A DNA stretch of 64,000 nt from an uncultured Aquimarina sp. (GTDB lineage Bacteria; Bacteroidota; Bacteroidia; Flavobacteriales; Flavobacteriaceae), in contig CALGLV010000022.1 in NCBI GenBank assembly GCA_937958985.1, forward strand, positions 1 to 64,000, written 5' to 3'. The position numbers and the translations under genes are program-made. Below, in pieces: positions 24,971 through 34,662 of the stretch (positions are counted from its first letter, which is position 1; every line of letters starts with the position of its first letter). The notes under the pieces are model-generated. The model made no database searches and was not told where the DNA came from. It saw only the letters and a program-made list of their open reading frames with translations.

Positions 24971-27181
24971 TTAACTATTTGCAAAATCTTTCACCAACTC
25001 TCTTACCTGAGTGGTTCCATCAATATAATACTTTGCAATCGTTTTTTTAAGTCCCACTTTAACTGTGTACGTATTTTCGGGAAGTTCTTTAAACATAAAC
25101 TCATCTGTCCAATCATCGCCAATAGAAAATATAAAATCGTGTTTTTTTCCTAAAAGCATTTTACAGGCGGACCTTCCTTTATTTACCCCACTTACTTTAA
25201 TTTCGATAACCTTATCTCCTTCTAAAATTTCTAGATTATTATTAGCTATTAAATCTTGAAGTGTTGATTTTAACTGATTTGCTCTACGCTGTCCTAAATC
25301 GGGATCGGTGTTTCTAAAATGCCAGGCAACAGAAAAAGCTTTTTCCTCGATTAACGACCCAGGAGTACGATCGGTAAAACGTTCTAAAACTGGAATAATT
25401 ACCTCAAACCAATCATTGGTTAGGGCTTCGAGCATTTCCCACTCTTTTTTACCATCTTTAAACCATGCTCCGTGTTCGGTAATTAATTTATAGTCTTTGT
25501 GTCCAAACCATTTGTTAAAGGTGAATTTATCACGTCCCGTAATTAGTACTAATTCTGTTTTAGGATCGGCATGAATTTTATCTAACAAATCAAATAATTC
25601 TGGTTTAGGGTATGCACTTTCGGGTAGTTTTTCAAAAGGTGCTAAAGTACCGTCGTAATCAAAAAACAAAATTCTACTTTTAGAATTTTTATAATCATTC
25701 ATTAAACGCTGCCTTCTATCAGCATTTAATTTTTTAATTTGTTGCTGTTCATTATCTTTCGTAGTTTCTTCTAAAGTTTCCATAAAATCTTTAGCCCAGC
25801 GCTCTACATTGTAACGTTTTAAACGTTTTTGAAGTGCTGTATTACGTTCTATCTGTTCTTCTTTAGGCATTTCAAGTGCTTGCTTAAGTGTATCGGCAAC
25901 CTCTTCGTAATTATTAGGATTAATTAATAGCGTTTCACTCATTTCCTGCGAAGCCCCCGTCATTTCACTTAAAATAAGTACGCCTGTTTTGTCTTCCCTG
26001 CAAGCTATATATTCTTTTGCAACCAAGTTCATCCCATCCCGTAAAGGGGTTAATAAAGCCACTTCACAAGAGGTATATAAATCAATTAAATTTTCAAAAG
26101 GAAGCGATCTATAGAAATACCAAATAGGTGTCCAACCTATATCTGAAAATTTCCCATTAATGCGCCCTACTAATTGATCTACTTCATTCTTTAGTAGCTG
26201 ATATTGTGGCACATTAGAACGCGAAGGAACCGCCAACATTACCAAGCGTACTTTCCCTTTAAATTCTGGGTACTTATCTAAAAAATATTCAAAAGCAAGT
26301 AGCCTGCTTGGAATACCTTTAGTATAATCTAATCGGTCAATACTTAATACCAATGATGTTTCGCCGTTTTTGCTTAAATGCTTATCGATTTCTAACTGTA
26401 CGTCGCTTTTTTCTTTTCCGCGTAAAGCGTTATTTTCTTTTGCTGCAGTGGCAAATTTATCATAATCTATTCCCATTGGAAAAGAATCTGCTTTAACTGT
26501 CCTATCTTCTAATAAAATAGTATTAAAGTCAATATTATATCCTAAAATTCGTTGTACCGAACTTAAAAAGTGGCGTTCATACTCATAGGTATGAAATCCT
26601 AAAACATCCGCTCCTAGCATTCCTTCTAAAATTTCTTCCCTCCATGGTAATGTTCTAAATACTTCGTACGATGGAAAAGGAATATGTAAAAAGAATCCTA
26701 TGCTTACATCTGGTCGTAATTCTCTTATATATTTTGCAAGTACTAATAGTTGATAATCGTGAATCCAAATAGTGTCACCTTCTTCAATATTAGAAACTAC
26801 AACTGCTGCAAATTTTCTATTTACAGTTTTATATATTTCCCAATCAGCTAACTCAAATTCGGCATATTCCATAAAATAATGAAACAAGGGCCAAATAGTT
26901 TTATTACTAAACCCGAAATAAAAACCATTTACCTCTTCTTGAGATAAGTTTACCGAAGCACATTGGTTTTTATTTAGCTCCTTTTCCACCTTTTCTTCTA
27001 ATTCGGGAGTCAATTCTTCACTTACCAACCCACTCCAACCTATCCAAAGTCCATTACTATCTCGGTGTACAGATTTCATTCCTGTTGCCAATCCGCCAAC
27101 ACTAGGGGTTGCTATTACATCGTTTTTATCAATTTCTAATTGAACGGGTAGTCTATTTGAGATTATAATAGTTTTGCTCAT
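24971..27181 (-). CDS. otsAB: Bifunctional trehalose-6-phosphate synthase/phosphatase
   Basis: Makes trehalose from UDP-glucose and glucose 6-phosphate in one polypeptide. Residues 1 to about 470 are a GT20 synthase: TIIISNRLPVQLE at the start, GGLATGMKSVH, HDYQLLVLAKYIREL, HIPFPSYEVFRTLPWR, DRLDYTKGIPSRLLAFE, and DGMNLVAKEYIACRE. From about 500 a HAD phosphatase follows with nucleophile motif LFFDYDGTLAP, LITGRDKFTF, EHGAWF, and metal site SIGDDWTDEFMF. The length of 736 residues matches other fused forms in Bacteroidota. It is divergent from the GH15 gene, with only 91 bp between starts. The product protects against osmotic or drying stress in many bacteria. Confidence 0.95.
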   Translation of the reverse strand: MSKTIIISNRLPVQLEIDKNDVIATPSVGGLATGMKSVHRDSNGLWIGWSGLVSEELTPELEEKVEKELNKNQCASVNLSQEEVNGFYFGFSNKTIWPLFHYFMEYAEFELADWEIYKTVNRKFAAVVVSNIEEGDTIWIHDYQLLVLAKYIRELRPDVSIGFFLHIPFPSYEVFRTLPWREEILEGMLGADVLGFHTYEYERHFLSSVQRILGYNIDFNTILLEDRTVKADSFPMGIDYDKFATAAKENNALRGKEKSDVQLEIDKHLSKNGETSLVLSIDRLDYTKGIPSRLLAFEYFLDKYPEFKGKVRLVMLAVPSRSNVPQYQLLKNEVDQLVGRINGKFSDIGWTPIWYFYRSLPFENLIDLYTSCEVALLTPLRDGMNLVAKEYIACREDKTGVLILSEMTGASQEMSETLLINPNNYEEVADTLKQALEMPKEEQIERNTALQKRLKRYNVERWAKDFMETLEETTKDNEQQQIKKLNADRRQRLMNDYKNSKSRILFFDYDGTLAPFEKLPESAYPKPELFDLLDKIHADPKTELVLITGRDKFTFNKWFGHKDYKLITEHGAWFKDGKKEWEMLEALTNDWFEVIIPVLERFTDRTPGSLIEEKAFSVAWHFRNTDPDLGQRRANQLKSTLQDLIANNNLEILEGDKVIEIKVSGVNKGRSACKMLLGKKHDFIFSIGDDWTDEFMFKELPENTYTVKVGLKKTIAKYYIDGTTQVRELVKDFANS

Positions 27182-27272
27182 CTAGTTTATTTTTAAGCTG
27201 AATTTATTTCTATTTTTTGGTAAATTACATCAAATTAAGACGATTACGTTTACTCATATAATAAATATTTTA

Positions 27273-29087
27273 ATGCCTATGAATAATCTAGATTACGGAA
27301 TTATTGGAAATTGCCAAAGCGCCGCTTTAATCTCAAAAACAGGTTCACTGGAGTGGTGTTGCCTTCCTAATTTTGATTCGGCTTCAGCTTTTGCTAAAAT
27401 TTTAGACGAAAGTAAAGGGGGGAGTTTTGATATTATAGTTTCCGAGAATTACGAAATCTCACAAAAGTATATTCAATCTACAAACATTTTAGTAACCAAA
27501 TGGGATAACGGTACAGATGCTTTTGAATTTATTGATTTTATGCCTCGATACAAAGAAGAAGCTAACGATTCCTATTACACTCAACCGGAAATTATTCGAT
27601 ATGTAAATCATCTCAAAGGAAAACCAACCTTTAGCGTAAATTATAATCCTAAATTAAATTACGCCAAAGGAGAAACCGTTAATGAAACCAACGGCGATTA
27701 TATCCGTTCACAATATAATGAAGATACCTATGAGTCTCTTTTTTTATATTCGAGCTTTGATTATAATTCCATACTTGAAGGTGAAGAAATTGAATTAACG
27801 GACAGCCATGGATATTTTTTAATTAGTTATCACGAAAAAATACTTTCGCAGTCTATAAAACGAGAGTTTTTAAAATTAGAACGTACACGTGTATATTGGA
27901 TGAATTGGTCCGAAAAAACTACGGAATATAAGCATTATAATAACGAAATACTCCGTAGCGCATTAGTGCTAAAGTTATTAAGTTATGAACAGTCTGGGGC
28001 TGTACTTGCTGCGGCTACCACTTCTTTACCGGAAACCATTGGTGAAGTTCGTAACTGGGATTATCGTTTTTGTTGGATTCGAGATGCATCGATGGTTATT
28101 AAAGTAATTTCTGGATTAGGACACACTCGTGTTGCCAAACGATTTTTAGAATTCATAATTAGTGTTATTCCTGTTAAGGATGAAAAAATGCAAATTATGT
28201 ATGGTATTAACGGTCAAAAAAATCTTACCGAAGAAATTTTAGATCATTTAGAAGGTTATAAAGGTTCGGACCCTGTTCGTGTTGGTAATGCTGCGTATGA
28301 GCAAAAACAAAATGATATTTACGGTATTTTATTAGATGTAATTTACCAACAATTTTTAGAGTTTAACAATACACTTAGTAATAGCGAAGAGCTTTGGACT
28401 ATTAGTAAGAGTATGGTTAACATTGTTAAAAACAACTGGAAAAAAGCCGATAAAGGGATTTGGGAATTCCGTACCGAAGAGCGCCATTTTACCTTTTCAA
28501 AATTACTTTGCTGGGTAGCTGTGGATAGAGCTATAAAAATAGCCGAACTTATAGGTAAAAAAGCCGATCACAATAAATGGATTAACTTAAGAGACGAAAT
28601 TCATAAAGATATTTATGACAATGCATGGAATGAAGAAGTACAGGCCTACACTCAATCTTACGGGTCTGATGACTTGGATGCTTCTACCTTATTAATGGAA
28701 AACTATGGTTTTATAGATGCCAAAGACCCTCGATTTGTATCGACCGTACAAGCTACAGAAAGAGAACTTTGTAATGATGGCCTTATGTATCGTTATAAAA
28801 ATAAAGATGATTTTGGCTTGCCATCCTCTTCCTTTACTATATGTACTTTTTGGATGATTAACAGTTTATATAAAATTGGAGAACGTAAAAAAGCAAAAAA
28901 ATATTTTGATCAGTTACTTAGTTATAGTAATCATTTGGGGCTATTTAGTGAAGATGTCGATTTTAAATCAAAACGTCTACTAGGAAATTTTCCACAAGCT
29001 TATTCGCACCTTGCTTTAATTGAAGCAGCAATTAATTTTTCAGGAGGTTTCAGTGATGAAGAAGAATTAATGTCAGTAATTCACTAA
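27273..29087 (+). CDS. Glycoside hydrolase family 15 (trehalase or glucoamylase type)
   Basis: An (alpha/alpha)6-barrel inverting glucosidase. The N-terminal beta domain shows DYGIIGNCQSAALISKTGS at residues 6-24 and EWCCLPNFDSASAFAKIL, as in GH15 proteins annotated near trehalose genes. The catalytic part has VRNWDYRFCWIRDAS near 253-267, GYKGSDPVRVGNAAYEQKQ near 326-344, and GLFSEDVDF near 549 with the likely second catalytic acid. Length is 604 residues; no signal peptide, so it acts in the cytoplasm. Divergence from otsAB suggests breakdown of trehalose or a related glucoside, but glucoamylase activity cannot be excluded by sequence alone. The start may be the ATG at 27273 or at 27279. 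Confidence 0.85.
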   Translation: MPMNNLDYGIIGNCQSAALISKTGSLEWCCLPNFDSASAFAKILDESKGGSFDIIVSENYEISQKYIQSTNILVTKWDNGTDAFEFIDFMPRYKEEANDSYYTQPEIIRYVNHLKGKPTFSVNYNPKLNYAKGETVNETNGDYIRSQYNEDTYESLFLYSSFDYNSILEGEEIELTDSHGYFLISYHEKILSQSIKREFLKLERTRVYWMNWSEKTTEYKHYNNEILRSALVLKLLSYEQSGAVLAAATTSLPETIGEVRNWDYRFCWIRDASMVIKVISGLGHTRVAKRFLEFIISVIPVKDEKMQIMYGINGQKNLTEEILDHLEGYKGSDPVRVGNAAYEQKQNDIYGILLDVIYQQFLEFNNTLSNSEELWTISKSMVNIVKNNWKKADKGIWEFRTEERHFTFSKLLCWVAVDRAIKIAELIGKKADHNKWINLRDEIHKDIYDNAWNEEVQAYTQSYGSDDLDASTLLMENYGFIDAKDPRFVSTVQATERELCNDGLMYRYKNKDDFGLPSSSFTICTFWMINSLYKIGERKKAKKYFDQLLSYSNHLGLFSEDVDFKSKRLLGNFPQAYSHLALIEAAINFSGGFSDEEELMSVIH

Positions 29088-29113
29088 ATTACAGTGCATT
29101 TCATAAAAACTGA

Positions 29114-29749
29114 ATGAACAATAAACTAAAAATTATACTATTATTTATTTGTATACTCCCCATAACTTTAATTTTCACCTCAAATTTTCTAATTGAAGAA
29201 AATGCTATAGATAAAACATTTACAAACTCAACCTTTATTAATAAAAATAAGGTTGGGCTAGTACTTGGTACTTCAAAATTTTTAAGAGGTGGTGGCGTAA
29301 ATTTATATTTTCAATACCGAATTGATGCCGCCGTTGAATTATACCAAAAAGGTAAAATTAATTTTATTTTAGTAAGTGGTGACAATGGCTCCAAGTACTA
29401 TGATGAGCCCACTGCTTTTAAAAAAGAACTTATAAAAAATGGCATCCCTAAAAATAGAATTTTTTTAGATTATGCGGGATTTAGAACTTTAGATTCTGTT
29501 ATTAGAGCCAAGGAGGTTTTTGGGCAGTCAAACATAACTATAATTTCTCAAAAGTTCCACAACGAAAGGGCTATTTATATTGCCGAAAAACACGGCATAT
29601 CTGCTATAGGCTTTAACGCCAAAGATGTTACAGCAAAATATGGTTTAAAAACTAGAATTAGAGAATATTTCGCAAAAACAAAAGCTTTCTTAGATATTAT
29701 ATTTGGAAAAAAACCTAAGTTTTTAGGAAGTAAAATTGAAATAAAATAA
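29114..29749 (+). CDS. SanA/ElyC/YdcF family envelope protein (DUF218)
   Basis: A 211-residue protein with one N-terminal membrane helix (residues 5-26, IILLFICILPITLIFTSNF) and a DUF218 domain outside the membrane. Visible marks are KVGLVLGTSKFLRGGGVN near residues 46-63, FQYRIDAAVELYQKGKINF, LVSGDNGSKYYDEPTAFKK, and ISQKFHNERAIYIAEKHGI near 155. E. coli SanA and ElyC of this family affect envelope barrier and cell-wall precursor use. It follows the GH15 gene by 26 bp and may be cotranscribed with it. The molecular activity is not established. Confidence 0.85.
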   Translation: MNNKLKIILLFICILPITLIFTSNFLIEENAIDKTFTNSTFINKNKVGLVLGTSKFLRGGGVNLYFQYRIDAAVELYQKGKINFILVSGDNGSKYYDEPTAFKKELIKNGIPKNRIFLDYAGFRTLDSVIRAKEVFGQSNITIISQKFHNERAIYIAEKHGISAIGFNAKDVTAKYGLKTRIREYFAKTKAFLDIIFGKKPKFLGSKIEIK

Positions 29750-29859
29750 GGTTTATAGTTTGTAATTCTTCACACAAAATCAGTATGTTGTATTTAAAAC
29801 TTAGAAGATCTTAAATTGAGTTTTCTTTTTCTATAACAAAATTAAATTCAGTATTAAAT

Positions 29860-30507
29860 TTGAAAAAAAATAAATTGGGAAAATCAGTCAATTATAATAC
29901 TACAACTACTTACGATACTTTAAATAAGTACACCTCAAAGACCAAAAATGTTTGGTTAGTTTTCCATGGTATTGGCTATTTGAGTCGTTTTTTTATTCGG
30001 CACTTTAATCAATTAAATGCCGACGATAATTATATTATATGTCCTCAAGCACCTTCTAAGTATTATAAGGACAGTTTATACAAACGCGTTGGAGCATCGT
30101 GGTTGACAAAAGAAAATACTGCAGTAGAAATCGAAAATGTTTTAAATTATATTGATGCTGTTATTGCAAAGGAAGCTATAGATTTTGATTCTGTAAATTT
30201 TATAGTGCTTGGGTATTCACAAGGAGTTAGTATTGCTACAAGGTGGCTTTCAAATCGCAAGCAATTTTGCAATCGATTAATTATGATTTCAGGTGTATTC
30301 CCTAAAGAATTAGTTGCAACTAATTTTAGCCATTTACCCAATCTTATAACATACCATACCGTGGGTGAAAACGACGAAATTTTTGACCCCGTAAATGTTA
30401 AAAAACAAGAGAATCGTTTAATTGAATACTTCCCTAAAATCAAAATTATAAATCACGAAGGTGGTCACATATTAGACAATAGTTTATTTAAAAAATATGT
30501 AGACTAG
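29860..30507 (+). CDS. Alpha/beta hydrolase, phospholipase/carboxylesterase type
   Basis: A 215-residue serine hydrolase of the small carboxylesterase group. The oxyanion loop region is VWLVFHGIGYLSRFF near 30-44; the nucleophile serine is in VLGYSQGVSIATRW near 117-121; the acid is in TVGENDEIFDP near 170; and the histidine is in NHEGGHILDN near 197-206. There is no signal peptide. The start is TTG at 29860 (or TTG at 29875), because no ATG occurs before the middle of the fold. It lies about 110 bp after the SanA-like gene. A bidirectional terminator separates it from the convergent SPFH gene. Substrate unknown. Confidence 0.8.
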   Translation: MKKNKLGKSVNYNTTTTYDTLNKYTSKTKNVWLVFHGIGYLSRFFIRHFNQLNADDNYIICPQAPSKYYKDSLYKRVGASWLTKENTAVEIENVLNYIDAVIAKEAIDFDSVNFIVLGYSQGVSIATRWLSNRKQFCNRLIMISGVFPKELVATNFSHLPNLITYHTVGENDEIFDPVNVKKQENRLIEYFPKIKIINHEGGHILDNSLFKKYVD

Positions 30508-30513
30508 AAACAA

Positions 30514-30549
30514 AAAAGCGGGTGTTTGAAAATTCAAACACCCGCTTTT
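30514..30549. terminator. Bidirectional terminator between hydrolase and SPFH genes
   Basis: A 17-bp perfect stem, AAAAGCGGGTGTTTGAA at 30514-30530 with its complement at 30533-30549, is flanked by A-rich and T-rich tracts. It lies 6 bp after the plus-strand hydrolase stop and about 20 bp before the convergent minus-strand stop, so it can serve both. Confidence 0.92.
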
Positions 30550-30568
30550 AAATTAATTGTATAATCAA

Positions 30569-31381
30569 TTATTTACCTAAAATTAACGGTAAACCATCTT
30601 TTGCCGATCCTACTACTACTATTTTAGCATTAGGCGATTTCGCTAATTCTACCGTAGCTTGTATTCCTTTTTCTTGAAGAATTTTATCGGTTAGGGAAGC
30701 ACTTAATATTCTATTTGCTTCTGCTTTACCCTCTGCATCAATTTTTTGACGTTGCGCTTCTTTTGATGCCTTAGTTAAACGAAATTCATACTCAAGTGAT
30801 TCCTGCTCTTGCTTTAATTTACGCTCAATAGCGTCCTTTATAGTAGGTGGCAAAGTAACATCTCTTACTAATATTTCCTCTAAATCTATATATTGCTTTT
30901 CTACAATTTTTTTAGTTTCCTCAAAAATTTCTTTTTGAATAACATCACGCTTACTCGAATATAATTGCTCTGGCGTGTAACGACCTACTACACTCCTAGC
31001 TGCTGAACGAATAGCTGGTTGTATAATTCGCTGTAGGTAGTTTTTTCCTTTTTCTTTGTGCAATGCCGCAAGGCTTGTATACTTTGGTCTGTACCATGCC
31101 GATGCTTCTAATACAATTTCCAATCCATTGGAAGATAATACTTGCATTTTCTCAAAAACTTCTTGTTGGCGAACTTCATATACTATTACGTTATTCCATG
31201 GTGCTATAAAATGAAAACCTTCATCTAAAGGCAAATCTTCTGCTAATACACCACCACTAAAAGTTTCATATAAAACTCCTGCTTTTCCTGAGTCTATAGT
31301 AATTGTTGATTTTGAAATAAAGATAATTGCTATAACAAAAGCTATAATTATTGGTATTCCTATTTTAGGTAATCTTTCCAT
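30569..31381 (-). CDS. SPFH/band 7 (prohibitin-like) membrane protein
   Basis: A 270-residue protein with one N-terminal helix (IGIPIIIAFVIAIIFIS, residues 7-23) and a prohibitin-type SPFH domain over about 27-200: GKAGVLYETFSGGVLAEDLP, DEGFHFIAPWNNVIVYEVR, and IQPAIRSAARSVVGRYTPEQ near 133. A charged, Glu/Lys-rich helix (190-235) with KASKEAQRQKIDAEGKAEAN probably drives oligomerisation. Such proteins form large membrane rings, in several bacteria around FtsH protease. No ftsH or NfeD gene is adjacent here. The VWA gene lies about 70 bp upstream on the same strand. Confidence 0.9.
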   Translation of the reverse strand: MERLPKIGIPIIIAFVIAIIFISKSTITIDSGKAGVLYETFSGGVLAEDLPLDEGFHFIAPWNNVIVYEVRQQEVFEKMQVLSSNGLEIVLEASAWYRPKYTSLAALHKEKGKNYLQRIIQPAIRSAARSVVGRYTPEQLYSSKRDVIQKEIFEETKKIVEKQYIDLEEILVRDVTLPPTIKDAIERKLKQEQESLEYEFRLTKASKEAQRQKIDAEGKAEANRILSASLTDKILQEKGIQATVELAKSPNAKIVVVGSAKDGLPLILGK

Positions 31382-31452
31382 TGTATTAAATATTAATTTG
31401 TGAGTATTCTTATTTTTTAAAGTGATTCATCTTGTATAAAGATGATTATAAA

Positions 31453-33483
31453 CTATATTAATCCATTATACTTCCTTAAAAACCATTCTAAGCTAAATAT
31501 AAAAACTAGAAATCCTAATAACCATTTCCAATGTATTAAAGACTTCTGTTCTGTGCTATATTTTATGATAGGTTTATACCTTTCGTCAACAATCAATTCG
31601 TTTACAAAATTTGTTATTTGAGCTGGGTAAACTAAGCTTCCGTAATTTTGGGTTGATAATTTATTTAAAGATGTAATATTAGGATTCGAAAACTGTTTTT
31701 CTATATCAAAATCCTTAACAACAAAGCCACCGTATACTTTTAACTTAGAACCTGCTACTTGTATTGAAAATTTATACGACCCTGCACTTAGATCGTTAAA
31801 GCTAGCCTCATAAAACGAACCTTGTAATAACATAGCTGTTTTTTTCGGTGCTTTTTCATTTTCTTTTGTTAAGGATAAAATAAGCTGCGCCTTGGTGTCG
31901 AATTCATAATTTTTATTAAAATAAGAAGCCGAAATTATAACCGAATTATTGGTGTAATATTCATTTTCATAATTGGTGGTTAAACGCTTTCTAACTTTTT
32001 TATTTGAGAGGTATTGAATTATTTTCCCAAAGAAATCATCAAATTTCTCAAAATCTCCATCACGTTTAAAGTTAGCCAATCTCCATTTCCAAAAACCTTC
32101 TCCAAAAAGTACGGCTTCATTTTTTGTGTCAGAACTCCAAATACTAAGTAGCGGATTATCGGTAGTTACATTGGCTACCTTTTTGTACAATAGTGTTTCA
32201 TAAGGTGCTTGTAATCGTTCTTGTCCAAAAGTACTCTCTAACGGAGGGTATTTATTAAAATTGAATTGATCGGTATTAAAAGTTTCAAAAGTGGTGTTCA
32301 ATACTGGTAAAATATCTTCAATTTGAGTACGTTGTGGCTTTGAATATGTTTGTTTCAAACTATTTAAAAAGTCCCAATCTGTTTTTTTACCTGTAATTGT
32401 AAATAATGGCATTTGTATTTTATCACATAAGCTGTAAACCGCTTTAAAGCTTCTATCGGGCTGGTATAAAATTACCAGCTCTGTATTGTCTAATGATTGT
32501 AATTCTGAGGTTTTTATTACTTTCAACCTACGTCTTTTATTACTTTCAATACTGCGTTTTAACGCTCCTATATCAGGGTGTACAATATTTGAAACTAGTA
32601 GTACTGATGTTTTTTGATCAATCGTTTCTATTAATAACTGCTTACTGTTATTAGTTACATTTTTTTCTCCTGTAAAAGGACTTAACGACACTGTATAGTT
32701 TTGCAAACCTACCGTACTTGCTTTTAGTTTGGCATTTACGAAATGTGATTTTTTATCTTTAGAAAACTGTAACTGTTTATTAAATACTTTTCTTTTACCG
32801 TTGTAAATAGAAAGGTTTGTTTTTTGATTTTCTTTACCCCTATAATTTCCAATAATTTCAATAGGAAACTCATTGTTCAAATACACATATTTATTAGCAT
32901 TTACAGTGTTTATATATAAATCTGAAACACTTGTAGTATCTCCTAAAGGAATACTAAAAATGGGTTGATTAAATTTACTTTTAAAATACGAATAATCTTT
33001 CCCGTAAGTTTGGTTACCGTCGGTAATTAAAACAATGGGTGAATTCGCTTTTCTATTTATTTTTTGAATATCTGAAATAGACTCCTCTATTTTTGTTTGC
33101 TTAGCGCTGAAGTCTGCCGAGATACTATCTGTTAGTGTTGAACCAAAACTGTAGGTTACTACATCGAATTTTTCTTGGAGCGCTTTATTTGTTTTCACTG
33201 CCAAAAGTAAGTTTTCTACTTCAGCTTCTTGTTTTAAAAAAGAAATGGATTTTGACTGATCTACCAAAACCGTAAGTTGTGGTTTTTCTTGCTTACTTGT
33301 GGTTACTTTAATTTTAGGATTTACCAACAGTAATAAAATTGTAGCAATCCCTAAAAAACGTAAAAAAGCGAAAAGAACTGTTTTTTTAGAAGTTCTTTTC
33401 GCTTTAAAAAAATATTGAAATAACGTTACCAACAAAGCAATGATGGTAATCGCAATAACTAATAATATATTTTCTGTAGTCAA
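31453..33483 (-). CDS. VWA-domain membrane protein of unknown role
   Basis: A 676-residue envelope protein. Helices at residues 5-25 and 38-59 anchor it, and a last helix near 652-668 (WKWLLGFLVFIFSLEWFL) closes it. Between lies a von Willebrand A-like domain whose metal motif is DQSKS in LTVLVDQSKSISF near residue 73, with LITDGNQTYG near 153. This topology is common in Bacteroidota, next to BatA-like and DUF4159 proteins, but the function is not established. The start is TTG at 33483, since no ATG precedes the first helix. It begins 12 bp after the fabG stop, so the two may share a transcript. Confidence 0.72.
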   Translation of the reverse strand: MTTENILLVIAITIIALLVTLFQYFFKAKRTSKKTVLFAFLRFLGIATILLLLVNPKIKVTTSKQEKPQLTVLVDQSKSISFLKQEAEVENLLLAVKTNKALQEKFDVVTYSFGSTLTDSISADFSAKQTKIEESISDIQKINRKANSPIVLITDGNQTYGKDYSYFKSKFNQPIFSIPLGDTTSVSDLYINTVNANKYVYLNNEFPIEIIGNYRGKENQKTNLSIYNGKRKVFNKQLQFSKDKKSHFVNAKLKASTVGLQNYTVSLSPFTGEKNVTNNSKQLLIETIDQKTSVLLVSNIVHPDIGALKRSIESNKRRRLKVIKTSELQSLDNTELVILYQPDRSFKAVYSLCDKIQMPLFTITGKKTDWDFLNSLKQTYSKPQRTQIEDILPVLNTTFETFNTDQFNFNKYPPLESTFGQERLQAPYETLLYKKVANVTTDNPLLSIWSSDTKNEAVLFGEGFWKWRLANFKRDGDFEKFDDFFGKIIQYLSNKKVRKRLTTNYENEYYTNNSVIISASYFNKNYEFDTKAQLILSLTKENEKAPKKTAMLLQGSFYEASFNDLSAGSYKFSIQVAGSKLKVYGGFVVKDFDIEKQFSNPNITSLNKLSTQNYGSLVYPAQITNFVNELIVDERYKPIIKYSTEQKSLIHWKWLLGFLVFIFSLEWFLRKYNGLI

Positions 33484-33495
33484 ATTATATTTTGG

Positions 33496-34245
33496 TTAGG
33501 TCAACATTCCACCATCTACATTAAGTACTTGCCCTGTTACGTAAGTACTTAATTCACTTCCCAAATATACACAAGCATTTGCTATATCTTCTGGTGAACC
33601 ACCTCTTTTTAAAGGAATTCCTGCTCTCCATCCTTCTACAACTTTTTCATCTAATTTAGCAGTCATTTCAGTTTCTATAAAACCAGGAGCTACTACATTA
33701 CAACGAATACTTCTAGATCCTAACTCTAAAGCTACTGATTTAGAGAAACCAATAATACCTGCTTTTGAAGCCGCATAATTTGTTTGCCCTGCATTTCCTT
33801 TTACTCCAACAACCGAGCTCATATTAATAATAGAACCTTGGCGTTGCTTTAACATGGTACGTTGTACTGCTTTTGTCATGTTAAAAACAGACTTTAAGTT
33901 TACTTCGATAACGGTATCAAAATCCTCTTCACTAATACGCATTAGCAAATTGTCTTTAGTAATACCTGCGTTATTTATTAAGATATCTATTTTTCCGTCA
34001 AAATCTTTAAGTACTTCTGCTACCAAGTCTTGCGAAGCTTGAAAATCCGCAGCATTACTTTGGTAGGCTTTAGCCTTAACTCCTAAGCCTTGTAATTCAG
34101 TTGCTAATTCCTCGGCTGCTGCAGAAGATGAACTGTATGTAAAAGCTACATTAGCTCCGTGTTTTGCAAAAACTTGAGCAATACCTCTTCCTATACCTCG
34201 GCTACCCCCTGTTATAATGGCTGTTTTACCTTCTAATAATTTCAT
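33496..34245 (-). CDS. fabG: 3-oxoacyl-[acyl-carrier-protein] reductase FabG
   Basis: Reduces 3-oxoacyl-ACP with NADPH in fatty acid elongation. The SDR nucleotide loop is TAIITGGSRGIGRGIAQ at residues 8-24, then LINNAGITKDNLLMR near 89. The catalytic Ser is in IINMSSVVGVKGNAG near 141, Tyr and Lys in TNYAASKAG near 154-158. DGGMLT ends the protein, which is typical for FabG. Length is 249 residues. No other fab gene is next to it; a VWA gene follows and a 60-residue sigma-like gene precedes. Among SDR proteins the match to housekeeping FabG is close. Confidence 0.93.
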   Translation of the reverse strand: MKLLEGKTAIITGGSRGIGRGIAQVFAKHGANVAFTYSSSSAAAEELATELQGLGVKAKAYQSNAADFQASQDLVAEVLKDFDGKIDILINNAGITKDNLLMRISEEDFDTVIEVNLKSVFNMTKAVQRTMLKQRQGSIINMSSVVGVKGNAGQTNYAASKAGIIGFSKSVALELGSRSIRCNVVAPGFIETEMTAKLDEKVVEGWRAGIPLKRGGSPEDIANACVYLGSELSTYVTGQVLNVDGGMLT

Positions 34246-34340
34246 AGTTGATTGTTCTGAAATGTGTTAAAGTTGCCAAATATAACAAATAGGTTTTAGC
34301 GATTTTAAGTTATTTCAAAAAAGTATTCCAATATTTAAAG

Positions 34341-34523
34341 TTATTGCATTAACGTTACCCTTGCTTCATGTAATAATTGCCATACGTTATGTGCATCTAT
34401 TTCCATTTTATTGGCTATAGTTTCTGTACTTAATTTATGAAATGTTTTCAATTTAAAAACAAGTGCTTGATCGGAGGGTAATTTTGAAATTCTTGATATT
34501 ATATCACTTACTTTCGAATCCAT
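34341..34523 (-). CDS. Small protein made only of a sigma region 4-like helix-turn-helix
   Basis: A 60-residue product whose whole length resembles region 4 of an ECF sigma factor: LPSDQALVFKLKTFHKLSTE followed by TIANKMEIDAHNVWQLLHEA, the -35-binding helix-turn-helix, and RVTLMQ. There is no region 2 for the -10 element or core binding. The reading frame is closed by a TAA directly upstream of the ATG, and only 139 bp lie between it and the next gene, so no missing half is present. It could be a DNA-binding regulator, a partner or competitor of a full sigma factor, or a remnant. Codon use looks normal. It precedes fabG by 95 bp on the same strand. Confidence 0.6.
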   Translation of the reverse strand: MDSKVSDIISRISKLPSDQALVFKLKTFHKLSTETIANKMEIDAHNVWQLLHEARVTLMQ

Positions 34524-34662
34524 AGTTTATCGTTAAAAAATACAATCCATTAATACTGCCGTTAGCTAAAATAGTGTTTAACCAAAATAAACTAAAAAAT
34601 CAATTAAATCAACTTTATACTACTAATTATAGCGAACAAATGTTAATTAATGAGCTATTCCA

